Source: a virus
Reading direction: 5' to 3' (one strand)
DNA length: 33,594 nt
IMG/VR virus record: IMGVR_UViG_3300047173_000025
Coordinates: 1 to 33,594 of that record
Both the position numbers and the translations under genes were made by a program. The notes under the pieces were generated by a model. That model had not been told where the DNA came from and made no database searches. It saw only the letters and a list, made by a program, of their open reading frames with translations. Of this stretch, positions 1-8,033 are shown one piece after another (position 1 is the stretch's first letter; every line of letters starts with the position of its first letter).

Positions 1-346
1 TCGGAATCACGAAGGCGGATTCGGGCGATGCGGTCGAAATGGCCGTGATCGGCGTCGCCACGTAATACAGTTCCGCTTGGCAGTAGTAATCGACGCCTTC
101 GGCGAACGTGATCGGCGGCGTCGCTGCCGCGCAAGCGGCGACAAAGGCCGAAAACGCCAGCACGGCGGAATTGGTCGAAGTGTTCACGGTGAATGACGTC
201 AGCGGGATCTGCACGAAGCCCACGCTATACGGGCCGCCGCTGGTGGTCGCGATCTGAATTTGCAAGCCCTCCGGCAGGGCACCCGCCACGATGCTGCTAT
301 CGACGACGGTGATCTGCGACGGGGCGGAATAGACGGTGGTGGTCAT
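1..346 (-). CDS. Partial unknown protein, N-terminal part (runs off the left edge)
   Basis: The reading frame opens with ATG at 346 and stays open to the window edge, giving about 115 residues starting MTTTVYSAPSQITVV. The start overlaps the Rz stop in an ATGA, the coupling used throughout the operon, which makes this start convincing. The sequence is rich in Thr, Ser, Ala and Val with no signal peptide or membrane segment, typical of a beta-rich virion protein. I do not recognise a family. Lying after the lysis genes, it could be another structural or receptor-interaction protein, but that is inference. Confidence 0.7.
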   Translation of the reverse strand, partial: MTTTVYSAPSQITVVDSSIVAGALPEGLQIQIATTSGGPYSVGFVQIPLTSFTVNTSTNSAVLAFSAFVAACAAATPPITFAEGVDYYCQAELYYVATPITAISTASPESAFVIP

Positions 347-819
347 GGACTCTCCTGTGCCGCAAGCTGCGGCGTGATTTCGGCAATCAAGGCGCTGAGC
401 TGCGCTTCGTTGTCGTCGCACTCGACGAGACGGGCTGCAAGAGCTCGAGTAAGGCTTTCTCCGCCGTCCGGCGCGGCGGTTGCAGCAGGTTCGGATCGAC
501 CTGGAGCTGCGGGCAGGGGACTGCTACGGGCTGCGGTGTTTTGGTAGTCACGCAGGCTGGCAGTGAGAGCATCGATGCGGCGAGAAGCATCCGCCACGGC
601 CGCGAGATACTGATCTTCAATCGTTGCGTTATCGGCAAGGGCCTTCTCCTTTTCGGCGGTGACAGCGGCGAGCGCGGCGGCGGATTGCTGCGCGATCAAG
701 GCGCGATCCGCGTCCCACTTGACCTGTATTTCGGCCGCGCCCGCTTTGTGGCCGGCAAGATATGCGACAAACGCACCAACCAGGCCGAACGCGATCAAAG
801 CAATGACGACGTACTTCAT
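343..819 (-). CDS. Rz: Rz-like inner-membrane spanin (i-spanin)
   Basis: A 158-residue protein starting MKYVVIALIAFG at 819, where ATG overlaps the holin stop in ATGA. A longer reading from 867 lies inside the holin gene and is not preferred. Residues 4-24 form one N-terminal membrane anchor. Residues about 30-95 are Ala/Glu/Lys/Gln-rich and look like a periplasmic coiled coil; the C-terminal part is Pro/Ala-rich. This is the i-spanin layout: it joins the outer-membrane partner to fuse inner and outer membranes in the last step of Gram-negative lysis. The Rz1 partner is nested in another frame, which strongly supports the call. Confidence 0.85.
   Translation of the reverse strand: MKYVVIALIAFGLVGAFVAYLAGHKAGAAEIQVKWDADRALIAQQSAAALAAVTAEKEKALADNATIEDQYLAAVADASRRIDALTASLRDYQNTAARSSPLPAAPGRSEPAATAAPDGGESLTRALAARLVECDDNEAQLSALIAEITPQLAAQESP
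387..638 (-). CDS. Rz1: Rz1-like outer-membrane lipoprotein spanin, nested within Rz
   Basis: This frame lies wholly inside Rz in a different phase. A basic n-region is followed by the hydrophobic stretch LLAASMLSLPAC, a lipobox (LPAC) for lipidation of Cys. The mature part is short and has several prolines (TPQPVAVPCP, LLQPPRR), as o-spanins usually do. The 638 start gives 83 residues with a charged n-region; an ATG at 590 would give 67 residues but start right at the hydrophobic core. Nested Rz1 inside Rz is the known lambda and P2-type layout. The protein would sit in the outer membrane and bind the C-terminus of Rz. Confidence 0.82.
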   Translation of the reverse strand: MPITQRLKISISRPWRMLLAASMLSLPACVTTKTPQPVAVPCPQLQVDPNLLQPPRRTAEKALLELLQPVSSSATTTKRSSAP

Positions 820-1121
820 GACGAGGGCGCCTTCGTGGGCGGATCGCCGACCGGGTTTGCGGTCCAATCCCGACCATTATCGCTGTAGATTTTGAATACC
901 CAAGGAGCCAAGCCGGTGACGATGGCGAAAATCGCCGCGACCGTCCCCGATTCCTCGACACCGCGCCCGGCCGCCGGCTGAGTGGTGTACCAGACCATGA
1001 TGTAGGTCGTCGTATACCAGACGAAATAGCTGTAGCCGAGCAGCACCAAACGCGGAAACACGCGCCACGAGTCGAACAGCTCGGCAAAGTGCATCCAGGC
1101 AATTTTGCGCTCTGGCGTCAT
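816..1121 (-). CDS. Holin-like membrane protein
   Basis: A 101-residue protein starting MTPERKIAWMHFAELF, with ATG at 1121 overlapping the upstream stop in ATGA; a longer reading from 1199 overlaps the neighbour and is not preferred. It shows two hydrophobic segments, about residues 23-48 (VFPRLVLLGYSYFVWYTTTY) and 61-78 (VAAIFAIVTGLAPWVFKIY), with a charged N-terminus and hydrophilic C-terminus. Size, topology and position between a muralytic enzyme and the spanins fit a holin. The opening resembles a holin family I recall from podoviruses. Function is inferred from context. Confidence 0.7.
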   Translation of the reverse strand: MTPERKIAWMHFAELFDSWRVFPRLVLLGYSYFVWYTTTYIMVWYTTQPAAGRGVEESGTVAAIFAIVTGLAPWVFKIYSDNGRDWTANPVGDPPTKAPSS

Positions 1122-1303
1122 AACTTCCCGAACGCCTTTAACGCCATCACCACGCCGCCCGCCCAGGTGATGAGATGCGGCCACAGCGTCTTGAACCACG
1201 TATTGACTTTGGCGCCTTCCGCTTTCACCTTCGCTTCGAGCGCGGCGATGCGTGCCTCGACGTCCTCGGTCCAGCTCGTCTTGCCGATGGGGGGAACCGC
1301 CAT
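1118..1303 (-). CDS. Small single-pass membrane protein in the lysis cassette
   Basis: A 61-residue protein. Residues about 8-35 are charged and helical (EDVEARIAALEAKVKAEG), likely a short coiled coil, and residues about 40-58 (LWPHLITWAGGVVMALKAF) form one moderately hydrophobic segment. A GGAG Shine-Dalgarno lies just upstream of the ATG at 1303. It sits between the muralytic enzyme and the holin-like gene. It could be a second holin, an antiholin or a lysis accessory protein; the sequence does not decide. Confidence 0.65.
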   Translation of the reverse strand: MAVPPIGKTSWTEDVEARIAALEAKVKAEGAKVNTWFKTLWPHLITWAGGVVMALKAFGKL

Positions 1304-1304
1304 G

Positions 1305-1676
1305 TTACGTCTCCTTCGTCAGTTTAGGATCGTTCGGGATCTGCAAGGCATCGCTCACCAGCGCCGTCGGCGGCAATGATAACCCTTGACAGATGAAATT
1401 TAGATAGTTTTGTGTGTTGTTTTCCGATGGCGGGGCATAAGTCGCGATGAGATCGGTCAGCGTCATGCCCCGCTCGGCATCAAGTTGCAGTTGCCGCTCA
1501 AGATCGGCCCAGCCGTCCGCGACGTCATCAATGATGCCGATGTCGTTCGGGCCTTCGCCGTCGTGGCTGCTATTGGGCGAGTGGCGCAAGTCCCCTGGAT
1601 TGTTGCGCACCGTGGGGACGGCGCCGGGGATGCCGAACCCTTCCATGCGGGCAATGAGTTGGGCGAGTTTACTCAT
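1305..1676 (-). CDS. P5-like muralytic enzyme (probable endolysin)
   Basis: A 123-residue protein. The N-terminal part contains ARMEGFGIPGA followed by RNNPGDLRHSP, and the C-terminal part contains YAPPSENNTQNYLNF. This set of motifs is typical of small phage proteins often labelled structural protein P5 and thought to have a lysozyme or lytic-transglycosylase-like fold; Glu12 in the MEGF context is the candidate catalytic acid. No signal peptide is seen, so release would depend on a holin. Position next to holin-like and spanin genes makes it the likely endolysin, though a virion-associated lysin remains possible. Confidence 0.75.
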   Translation of the reverse strand: MSKLAQLIARMEGFGIPGAVPTVRNNPGDLRHSPNSSHDGEGPNDIGIIDDVADGWADLERQLQLDAERGMTLTDLIATYAPPSENNTQNYLNFICQGLSLPPTALVSDALQIPNDPKLTKET

Positions 1677-1684
1677 GCCCGCAG

Positions 1685-3721
1685 TTACGCCTGGATGCCG
1701 ATGGTGATTACTGAGGCTTGCACCGCGTAAGTACCGCTCGCCATGGTCAACGTAAGTTGATTGGTTGACACCGAATACGTGCGCGCAGCCGCGACGCCGC
1801 TGCTTTGGCTGTTGATGACTTGGGGCGGCGAGATGCCATACATCATATTCACCTCGTCAAAAAATGCGGGTCCAGAGCCTGATTTGCCGGTGACAAACAC
1901 CTTCGCGGCGATCGTGGGGATCGTTGCAATGACGCTGCCCGACGTAGTGACGCCCGCCGTCGTCTGTACCAGTTCCAGCCAATCGGAATTGATCGACACC
2001 CGCGCGCCCGCGCGTTTGGTGGTGAGCAAGTTCATGGCGCTTGCTGTGACCGTGCCCTGAAAATAAGGGCTGGTCATAAACGTGGAGTAATCATCGCCCA
2101 TGCCGGTAACGCCGACGCCCGCATAGCCGCCGATGGTGCGGGTGTTCGTGACCGTTGCTAAAAGACCTGCTGGCACATTGGCGCGAACGAAAATGCCGTT
2201 CTCTGCACCAAAGCAGACGACGACTGCGCCAATGTTGAACCCACCTACGGAGTCGTTCGGCCCCCAATCGAAATAGCAGTTTGTGGGCACGCACGCCGCG
2301 GCAAAGGCAAACGGCGCCGCCGTGATTTGCGTGCCGGATTCGCAATGACCGATGAAGCGCAGCCCTTGGGGCAAGGTCGCCTCCAACGAACATACCTGGA
2401 GTGCCCCACTGGTGCCCCTGTTTTCCATGATAAGTTTGTCGCCGCCGCAGTTCAAAATCCCGGCAGAGTAAGCGCCGTTAGAATCGTCCACCATGAACGC
2501 GAACCCGGTTCCCGCATTGACGTTGCTCTGAAAATACCCATTGATCCAAATGTCCGCGAGTGCTCCCGCGGCGGTAAAGTGAAACAAAACCGCGCGCGTA
2601 CCAAAGCAAGTGATTCCGCCAGCCGCCCCCTCCCACACCACATCAGTCATCGACACGACGGTCGTCTGCACGGTGGAGAATGCCGAGGTCACGCCGGCCG
2701 ACGAGCCCGCAGCCACGAAAACGAACGCGGCAGAACTGGGATACGTGGCGCCCGGACGCAGTTGTTGCATTAAGCAGTCCTGGAAATGAATCTGCTCAGC
2801 GCCGGCATTCCAGATTCCAAAATCGCCATAGTGCGCGATCTGCACATTCTTGAAAGTGATGTCGATGCTGTAAATGCGCGGTCCAGATGGCGTTGCCGCA
2901 GGGGCGCCCGAGGCAAGCAGCAGCGCGATCTGCGGGCAGTTCGTGTATGTTTCGGCTGCAAATGATCCGGCTACGAACGTGAAGTTCTCAAAGTAGCCAT
3001 ACGACAGGGCTGTGCAATCCCAAGCGTTCCCGATGTTGTTCTGGCCTGCCGCATAAGTGATCGACGTATTCCCGACGCCTTGGCCGATGACGGTAAGTCC
3101 GCCGTTGGTCCCGGTCAGAGCGGCATTAACTGCCGAGCAATTCCAAGCGCTGGCTATTTCTATTTTTCCAGCGGGCAGGATCAATGGGTTTTTGCCATAC
3201 GCTGCCACGACCGTTGCGTTGTTGAGCGCAGCGGAGTTCACGCCGCCAGTGTCCGCTTGTCCACTCGTCCACGAGGCAATGTAGCGCAGGAAATACCCCT
3301 CCGGGTATTGGAGATTGAGCGGCGTCACGCCAGCGGCAGTTTCGTTCGCCGTTTGCGGGTAGAGTATGTCGCCGAGGTAACTCGCCGTCAGCAGCGTGCT
3401 AAGGTAGCCGGGAAGGTACGAGGTCAAATACGCCACCGTAATGAACCCCGGCACGTTGTCGGCATAGCCGCACTGATTGCCGCCGCTGTCGGTTTCGATG
3501 AACTTGTACGCAAGCCCAGGAGTCAGCCAGATCGGCGCCTGGCCGATGGCATTCAACGGCACCGGATTCTGGTTTGGCGTGGTCAGCGTTGCGTCGGTGT
3601 AGGTCGCGATCGGCGTCGTCGTGCCCGCTTGATAAGTGGCCACGAAGCCGAACGCATTGAGCGCGCCGTTGCCGGTAAAGCCCTGAAAAATGAACGGCGG
3701 TGAGGGGACGCCTGTGGTCAT
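1685..3721 (-). CDS. Tailspike protein with probable right-handed beta-helix
   Basis: A 678-residue protein starting at 3721 in a TAATG overlap with the upstream fibre gene. Residues about 15-83 (LNAFGFVATYQAGTTTPIAT, then a TPN.NP...GYK-like ending) match the start of the neighbouring fibre protein and probably attach the spike to the virion. The long central part is Gly/Asn/Thr/Val-rich with repeating short strands, as in pectate-lyase-like helices of tailspikes that cleave surface polysaccharide. The last 80 or so residues resemble a beta-rich trimerisation tip. Catalytic residues cannot be named from sequence alone. It should determine host receptor specificity together with the upstream fibre. 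Confidence 0.8.
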   Translation of the reverse strand: MTTGVPSPPFIFQGFTGNGALNAFGFVATYQAGTTTPIATYTDATLTTPNQNPVPLNAIGQAPIWLTPGLAYKFIETDSGGNQCGYADNVPGFITVAYLTSYLPGYLSTLLTASYLGDILYPQTANETAAGVTPLNLQYPEGYFLRYIASWTSGQADTGGVNSAALNNATVVAAYGKNPLILPAGKIEIASAWNCSAVNAALTGTNGGLTVIGQGVGNTSITYAAGQNNIGNAWDCTALSYGYFENFTFVAGSFAAETYTNCPQIALLLASGAPAATPSGPRIYSIDITFKNVQIAHYGDFGIWNAGAEQIHFQDCLMQQLRPGATYPSSAAFVFVAAGSSAGVTSAFSTVQTTVVSMTDVVWEGAAGGITCFGTRAVLFHFTAAGALADIWINGYFQSNVNAGTGFAFMVDDSNGAYSAGILNCGGDKLIMENRGTSGALQVCSLEATLPQGLRFIGHCESGTQITAAPFAFAAACVPTNCYFDWGPNDSVGGFNIGAVVVCFGAENGIFVRANVPAGLLATVTNTRTIGGYAGVGVTGMGDDYSTFMTSPYFQGTVTASAMNLLTTKRAGARVSINSDWLELVQTTAGVTTSGSVIATIPTIAAKVFVTGKSGSGPAFFDEVNMMYGISPPQVINSQSSGVAAARTYSVSTNQLTLTMASGTYAVQASVITIGIQA

Positions 3722-4668
3722 TATGACATGTCGTAGTTGATCGTCATCGAAGTCGGCAAGCCTTTGGTCCCTGATGCCGTAAACACCCCGCCCGCGGCGC
3801 CTAACGACAGCACGATGCTCGCGCTTCCCGCGGACACATCGGCAGTCCCGAGTTGAATGGTCCCCGAGTCAATCACCTGCACGAAGTAGTTGGCGAACAC
3901 GGTCGCGGGCTGAATGCCAGCCGGCAGTCCCGTGATGCTCATGGCGTTGGTCGTCGAGGTGCCTGTCACTGCGTTTTGATTGATGAGCGTCACCTTGTTG
4001 CCGCTGCGATACCACTTGAAGGTGATGGCGGGCGGTGAGGCAAAGCCGGTGAGCGTCCCCGTAAAGCTGCCGGAAGTCGGCACCTGCGCGGGCGAGGAAA
4101 ACAGCACCCAGTTGCCGTTGTTGTACACCACTCCGCAAATCTCGTTGGCGACAATCACGTTGGCAGAGAGCGGCGAACCCGTCTGAGTGACAATCGGCGC
4201 GGGCGTGGTATAACTCGACCCGTTGTTGAACGAGACGCTCAACGTGGACGCGCCCGTATTGGAATTGGCCGCGGTGAAAAAAACAATGATGCCGTTGGCG
4301 AGCGCGGTCACGTTGGCGGTGTAAGACACGATATAAGCGTTCACCACGCCGCTATCCACGCCACCGTAGAGGGTGAGCAGTTGGCTGTTGAACACCTGAT
4401 CGGTCGACTTGATCTGATTGCCATTGGAATCCGCCTCGACGATTTTGTAGCCGGTGTTGGGGAGCAAGTACAGGTTCATCTCGCCGCGCGCATTGAGCGT
4501 CGCGGGATTGCTGTTTGGCGTGGTGGCCGTCCAGTCGGTCCACGTCGCAATCGGCGTCGTCGTGCCCGCCTGATAGGTCGTCACGGTGCCAAAGGCATTC
4601 GGGATGCCGGTGGACAGCCACGACTTGAAGGTCATGGTGGGCGCTAAATAAGCGTTCACCGTCGTCAT
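3721..4668 (-). CDS. Tail fibre or tailspike-like protein with shared N-terminal anchor
   Basis: A 315-residue protein. Residues about 15-86 (GIPNAFGTVTTYQAGTTTPI ... TGYKIVEADSNGNQ) match the anchor of the following tailspike, suggesting both attach to the same virion site or one serves as adaptor. The remainder is a beta-rich, low-charge fibre body. It contains a motif common in fibre shafts (GIIVFFTAANSNTGASTLSV) and ends in a compact beta domain from about residue 210. No catalytic motif is visible. The start at 4668 lacks a clear Shine-Dalgarno site, so translation may rely on coupling to a tiny upstream reading frame. Confidence 0.78.
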   Translation of the reverse strand: MTTVNAYLAPTMTFKSWLSTGIPNAFGTVTTYQAGTTTPIATWTDWTATTPNSNPATLNARGEMNLYLLPNTGYKIVEADSNGNQIKSTDQVFNSQLLTLYGGVDSGVVNAYIVSYTANVTALANGIIVFFTAANSNTGASTLSVSFNNGSSYTTPAPIVTQTGSPLSANVIVANEICGVVYNNGNWVLFSSPAQVPTSGSFTGTLTGFASPPAITFKWYRSGNKVTLINQNAVTGTSTTNAMSITGLPAGIQPATVFANYFVQVIDSGTIQLGTADVSAGSASIVLSLGAAGGVFTASGTKGLPTSMTINYDMS

Positions 4669-4802
4669 GTTATAATCGCGCGCATGTTCTGGTTCGCCGT
4701 CATCGCGTTCCCTTTAGGCGTCCTGTTTGGCATGGGATACCGGCGCCTCGTGACCGAGATCGTCGTACTGATCGGCATATCGGTGCTGCTCGTCAAACTC
4801 AT
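4665..4802 (-). CDS. Possible 45-residue bridging reading frame
   Basis: This frame starts with an ATG that overlaps the stop of the upstream ejection protein (ATGA) and ends with a TGA that overlaps the ATG of the downstream fibre gene (ATGA). It fills the gap exactly. The fibre gene has no obvious ribosome site, so translational coupling through this frame is plausible. Against it, the peptide is polar and low-complexity (many Thr, Ser, Asn, Met), its codons seldom begin with G, and the opposite strand carries a competing membrane-protein-like frame. It is a candidate only. Confidence 0.35.
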   Translation of the reverse strand: MSLTSSTDMPISTTISVTRRRYPMPNRTPKGNAMTANQNMRAIIT

Positions 4803-4809
4803 GGCTTAG
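4684..4809 (+). CDS. Possible 41-residue membrane protein on the opposite strand
   Basis: This would be the only plus-strand gene. It encodes two hydrophobic stretches (MFWFAVIAFPLGVLFGMGY and EIVVLIGISVLLVKLMA) around a short basic turn YRRLV, so a two-pass small membrane protein. About a third of its codons start with G, as in real genes. A TATAAT hexamer lies at 4671-4676, but no good -35 box and no Shine-Dalgarno precede the ATG at 4684. It lies in the gap between two minus-strand genes and overlaps the end of one. It could be a small lysis or exclusion protein, or an antisense coincidence. Confidence 0.35.
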   Translation: MFWFAVIAFPLGVLFGMGYRRLVTEIVVLIGISVLLVKLMA

Positions 4810-6718
4810 TCCGCAAGTCCTCAAGGCCCGCGCCGGGCTTGAGCGCATCTTTGGCGAATTTGTCGCCAGCGAAAATCTTTTTGCCTAGCCCGTAGGCGCC
4901 AAACGTCTTGGTGTTGAGCGCATGTTCCGCCGCGCCCTTGGCCGCATTGATGATGACGCCCGACTTGGGATAGTTGACGTAATTGCCAGCCGGGGCGACC
5001 TTCGCGCGCGTGATGGTGCGCCCTAACGATTCCAGCGCATCGCGCGTCTCGGGCGTCACCAGCGAGTCAATCTTGGGCTCAAGGTTGCGGAGTGCCCCGT
5101 TGTAGCCGTTCGGGAGCACTTGGCCGTTGGCATTCACGGCCGCTTTCCTGATGGCGTTCAAAGCGTGTGAGGCAATCGCGCCTTTGGATTCGTCGCCGAG
5201 CTTTTGCAGCATCACGTCGAGATTGGCCTTCGGAGCGTTCAGTGCGTACTTATCCAAGAATTTATCCGCGAGCGGCGACGGTTCGCCTTGCTTCACGTCA
5301 TCCTCGACCGCCGCGCGATAAGCGGGATCGCGCTCAAGCGCCTGGAAACGGGAGCGGGCCGCGGCGCGGGCGGAGTCGGCCAGTTCCTTGAGCGGTTCGG
5401 CCGCGGCGGAGAGCGGGAGCTGTTCAAGCTGGTCCCTGACGATGCCAGCCGCTGCCGCCTCGCTGCCGCCTTGACGCTGCGCTTCGGCCAGGCGGCTGCG
5501 GGCGGCCTCGAAGCGCTCGAAGTCCAAGGGCTCGCCCGCGCGCAAGGAGGACAACAGCTGTTGGGCGGGCGGCGGCAGACTCGCGGTCAACAAGTTTTTA
5601 TGAAGCAACTTGTCGACGTTATCCACCAGCGCGCCGGTATCCATCGGCACAGTGCCGCCGTTGGCATCAATGAGCGCCTTGTACTTCGCCGCAATATCGG
5701 CCTTGATCGGCTCATCGTAGGCTTTCAGCGCATCGACGACCTGCTGGCCGTTCTGGATGGCATCGTTGCCGACCGTCGTCGGGGACGCCTCGCGGCGGAT
5801 ATTGTCGATGGCGTCGATCATGTCGGTGTTTTGCTTCTCGAAATGCTTGACCAGGTTCTTGTCGGTGGAGTTTTGCTCCTCGGAGAACTGGATGGGATCG
5901 CGCGTCGCCTGCCCGCGCGTGAGCTGTACGCCGTGGCTGTCGGCCTCGACATGGGCAACGAGCGCATCGCGGTTCACCGCGCCGCCGGTTTTCTGCGCCG
6001 CTTGCACGATGGCGTCCTTGAGTGCGGGCGTGGTCGAGGTGAGATTGGCCGCAGCGCCCGCCGCCCCCATCGACTGCCCGGCCCCCGCCGCATCCGCAAT
6101 CCCCTGCGCGTCTGCGGGATTGATCGGCGCTTTCGGAGTGAGCGATCGGGCCCCTATGAACCCCGGCGCCTGGCGCACGGCTTCCTCCACGCCCGAGCGC
6201 AGCGGGTCCGTCACCGAGGCCGGCACGCCCATGGCCGACAGCCCCGATTCGTACATCCGCCCGGTCGCCCGCGCGGCCGCGCCGACGGTCTTGTCTGCGG
6301 CAGCCCCTAGAAGCCCCATCGTCGCCTTACCATAGTCCGTGCGCGGCGCATAGGTGAGGGCATCCTCGACTTCGCGCTTAAAGCCCGCAGGATCGCCGTC
6401 TTTGTTGCCCGTCGCGACGTCATATCCTGTCGCGGCGAGCCCGGCTACGTCGCTAATCGGCTTGGCAAGCGCCCCCGTGAGGGTCGATAGGATGGGCTCG
6501 ACCGCCCCGCCGTATAGGTTCTTGGCCCGCCCGGCGAGGGAGGAATCCTCCGCCTCCTTGGCCTTTTTGCGCTCCCGTTCGGTGCCCATTTGGCGTAAAG
6601 CGGCGTCCACGTCCGGGTCGCCCGTCGCTATAGGCCCGGAAACCGCCTCAGGTGGCGCAGGAGCGCCCGAAAACGCCGCATCGACGTCTGGGTCACCGCT
6701 ACTGGGCAAAGCCGCCAT
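4799..6718 (-). CDS. Large ejection (internal virion) protein, in the P22 gp16 position
   Basis: A 639-residue, highly helical, Ala/Asp/Lys-rich protein. The N-terminus repeats SGDPDVDAAFSG and TGDPDVDAALRQMG, two copies of a short acidic motif seen at the start of phage internal proteins. Residues about 66-130 contain Gly/Ala/Leu-rich segments that could insert in membranes, and much of the rest looks like long helices. It overlaps the upstream ejection-type gene by 20 bases and is the last and largest of three consecutive such genes, as P22 gp16 is. Such proteins leave the head on infection and help form a DNA channel across the envelope. Sequence similarity to gp16 itself is not visible. 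Confidence 0.6.
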   Translation of the reverse strand: MAALPSSGDPDVDAAFSGAPAPPEAVSGPIATGDPDVDAALRQMGTERERKKAKEAEDSSLAGRAKNLYGGAVEPILSTLTGALAKPISDVAGLAATGYDVATGNKDGDPAGFKREVEDALTYAPRTDYGKATMGLLGAAADKTVGAAARATGRMYESGLSAMGVPASVTDPLRSGVEEAVRQAPGFIGARSLTPKAPINPADAQGIADAAGAGQSMGAAGAAANLTSTTPALKDAIVQAAQKTGGAVNRDALVAHVEADSHGVQLTRGQATRDPIQFSEEQNSTDKNLVKHFEKQNTDMIDAIDNIRREASPTTVGNDAIQNGQQVVDALKAYDEPIKADIAAKYKALIDANGGTVPMDTGALVDNVDKLLHKNLLTASLPPPAQQLLSSLRAGEPLDFERFEAARSRLAEAQRQGGSEAAAAGIVRDQLEQLPLSAAAEPLKELADSARAAARSRFQALERDPAYRAAVEDDVKQGEPSPLADKFLDKYALNAPKANLDVMLQKLGDESKGAIASHALNAIRKAAVNANGQVLPNGYNGALRNLEPKIDSLVTPETRDALESLGRTITRAKVAPAGNYVNYPKSGVIINAAKGAAEHALNTKTFGAYGLGKKIFAGDKFAKDALKPGAGLEDLRTKP

Positions 6719-8033
6719 AGTGCTCTACGGCGTTTTTACGACGTACGAAGTCCGCCGCGTCCGCCGCGCTCGTAAAGTGCCGCCGAATGAACTCCTGCCG
6801 CTCGGCACCGGGTTTGAGGTTCTGGTAGGTGTACATGAGCGGATCGGCGTTCTGAGTGAGGGTGTCATCCGCCGCGCGCAGCCCCTGCGTGCCGCCGGCC
6901 GCCGCCGTGAACTTGCGCGCATTGGCGGCGCGCGAAAGGTTCATCAGCATGCCGCCTTTGACGTACTCGGCCGATTTTTTGATCGCATCCGGGACCATGG
7001 TGTCGGGGTCCGGGAAACCGCCAGCGATGATGGCCCTGGCCGAGTCGGACGGCGCATTGGCCGTCGCCAGCGTCGTTAACTGCGCGGCGGTCTTGCCGAG
7101 CAGTTGCCTCGCTGCCGCCTCCTGGTCCTTCTGGTCCACCGTGCCCGCGATATTGGCGATTTCTTTCGAGAACCGCCCCGTCCTGATCTGATCGGCGAGA
7201 TTGGACACCTGATCGGCGAGCGTGATCGCCTGTCGCGAAGGGGCGACACTGCGGCTGATCTCGTTGTTGCGCGCGTTATCGTCCGCCGCCGAGCCGCTCG
7301 CGGTCTGCGTTGCCGCCGCTACTTTCACCGATGTGGGGTTCAATCCCGCTCCCGCGGCGGGACTTAACGCGCCGGTCATCGGGTTGCGGTTGATGATCTG
7401 CCCCGCCGCGTTGGTGGTGCCTTCGATCGGCGCCTTTTGCGTGAGACTGCCCGCAATGGTGGACAGCGCCTGCTGCAAGTCCGACGGCCGTCCGCTCGAG
7501 GGCATGTGCGTGGCGGCCGATAAGATCAAGCGGCGAAACTGCGGGTCAGGATTTTGCTCGAGCAGCGCATCCATGGCATCGATGACCTTCGTATTGTTCA
7601 CTTGAGGGTCCGCCGCCAAGCTCGAAATGGTGCCCCCGATCACCTTGCGCTGCTCGGTGGTGAGGCTTTGCAGCGCCGTCCGGTTCGCCACCGCCTCATT
7701 CGCCCCCGACAGAAGCTGGTTCGAGATGGTCTGCCCATAAGTCGGGGCGACCGTTTGAATATCATCGGCCGCCTTGATGCGATCGAAACCGCCGTCTTGC
7801 GTCGTATAGCGCCCGGCCGTGACGCCGTTCTTGATGAGCGCCTGGGCGGCCTGCAATTCGGCGCTCTGCTGCTGCGCTTGGGTCGCCTCCGCTTGCGCCG
7901 ACTGCTGCTGATATTGCCCCGTTTGCAGCGCCTGTCGCTGCTGCTGGATGCCTAAAATGGACGACATCAGCCCCAAGCCCTGTTGCGGATTGGGCGGCTG
8001 AATCTGCGCAGCGACGGGCACCATATCCGCCAT
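6699..8033 (-). CDS. Ejection (internal virion) protein
   Basis: A 444-residue, Gln/Ala-rich protein. Residues about 28-66 are an unusually Gln-rich helix (QQQRQAL, QYQQQSAQ, QAQQQSAELQ), followed by helical sequence throughout, with no signal peptide or catalytic motif. It starts at 8033, where ATG overlaps the upstream stop, and runs 20 bases into the next gene. Composition and position between two other ejection-type genes resemble P22 gp20 in its operon. The likely role is a protein injected with the DNA. Assignment is by position and composition. Confidence 0.6.
   Translation of the reverse strand: MADMVPVAAQIQPPNPQQGLGLMSSILGIQQQRQALQTGQYQQQSAQAEATQAQQQSAELQAAQALIKNGVTAGRYTTQDGGFDRIKAADDIQTVAPTYGQTISNQLLSGANEAVANRTALQSLTTEQRKVIGGTISSLAADPQVNNTKVIDAMDALLEQNPDPQFRRLILSAATHMPSSGRPSDLQQALSTIAGSLTQKAPIEGTTNAAGQIINRNPMTGALSPAAGAGLNPTSVKVAAATQTASGSAADDNARNNEISRSVAPSRQAITLADQVSNLADQIRTGRFSKEIANIAGTVDQKDQEAAARQLLGKTAAQLTTLATANAPSDSARAIIAGGFPDPDTMVPDAIKKSAEYVKGGMLMNLSRAANARKFTAAAGGTQGLRAADDTLTQNADPLMYTYQNLKPGAERQEFIRRHFTSAADAADFVRRKNAVEHYGGFAQ

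Noticed and set aside
5204-6310. Long plus-strand frame (368 codons)
   Set aside because: It lies opposite the ejection protein gene; its Arg/Gly/Ala/Leu-rich composition with no recognisable motif is typical of antisense frames in GC-rich DNA.
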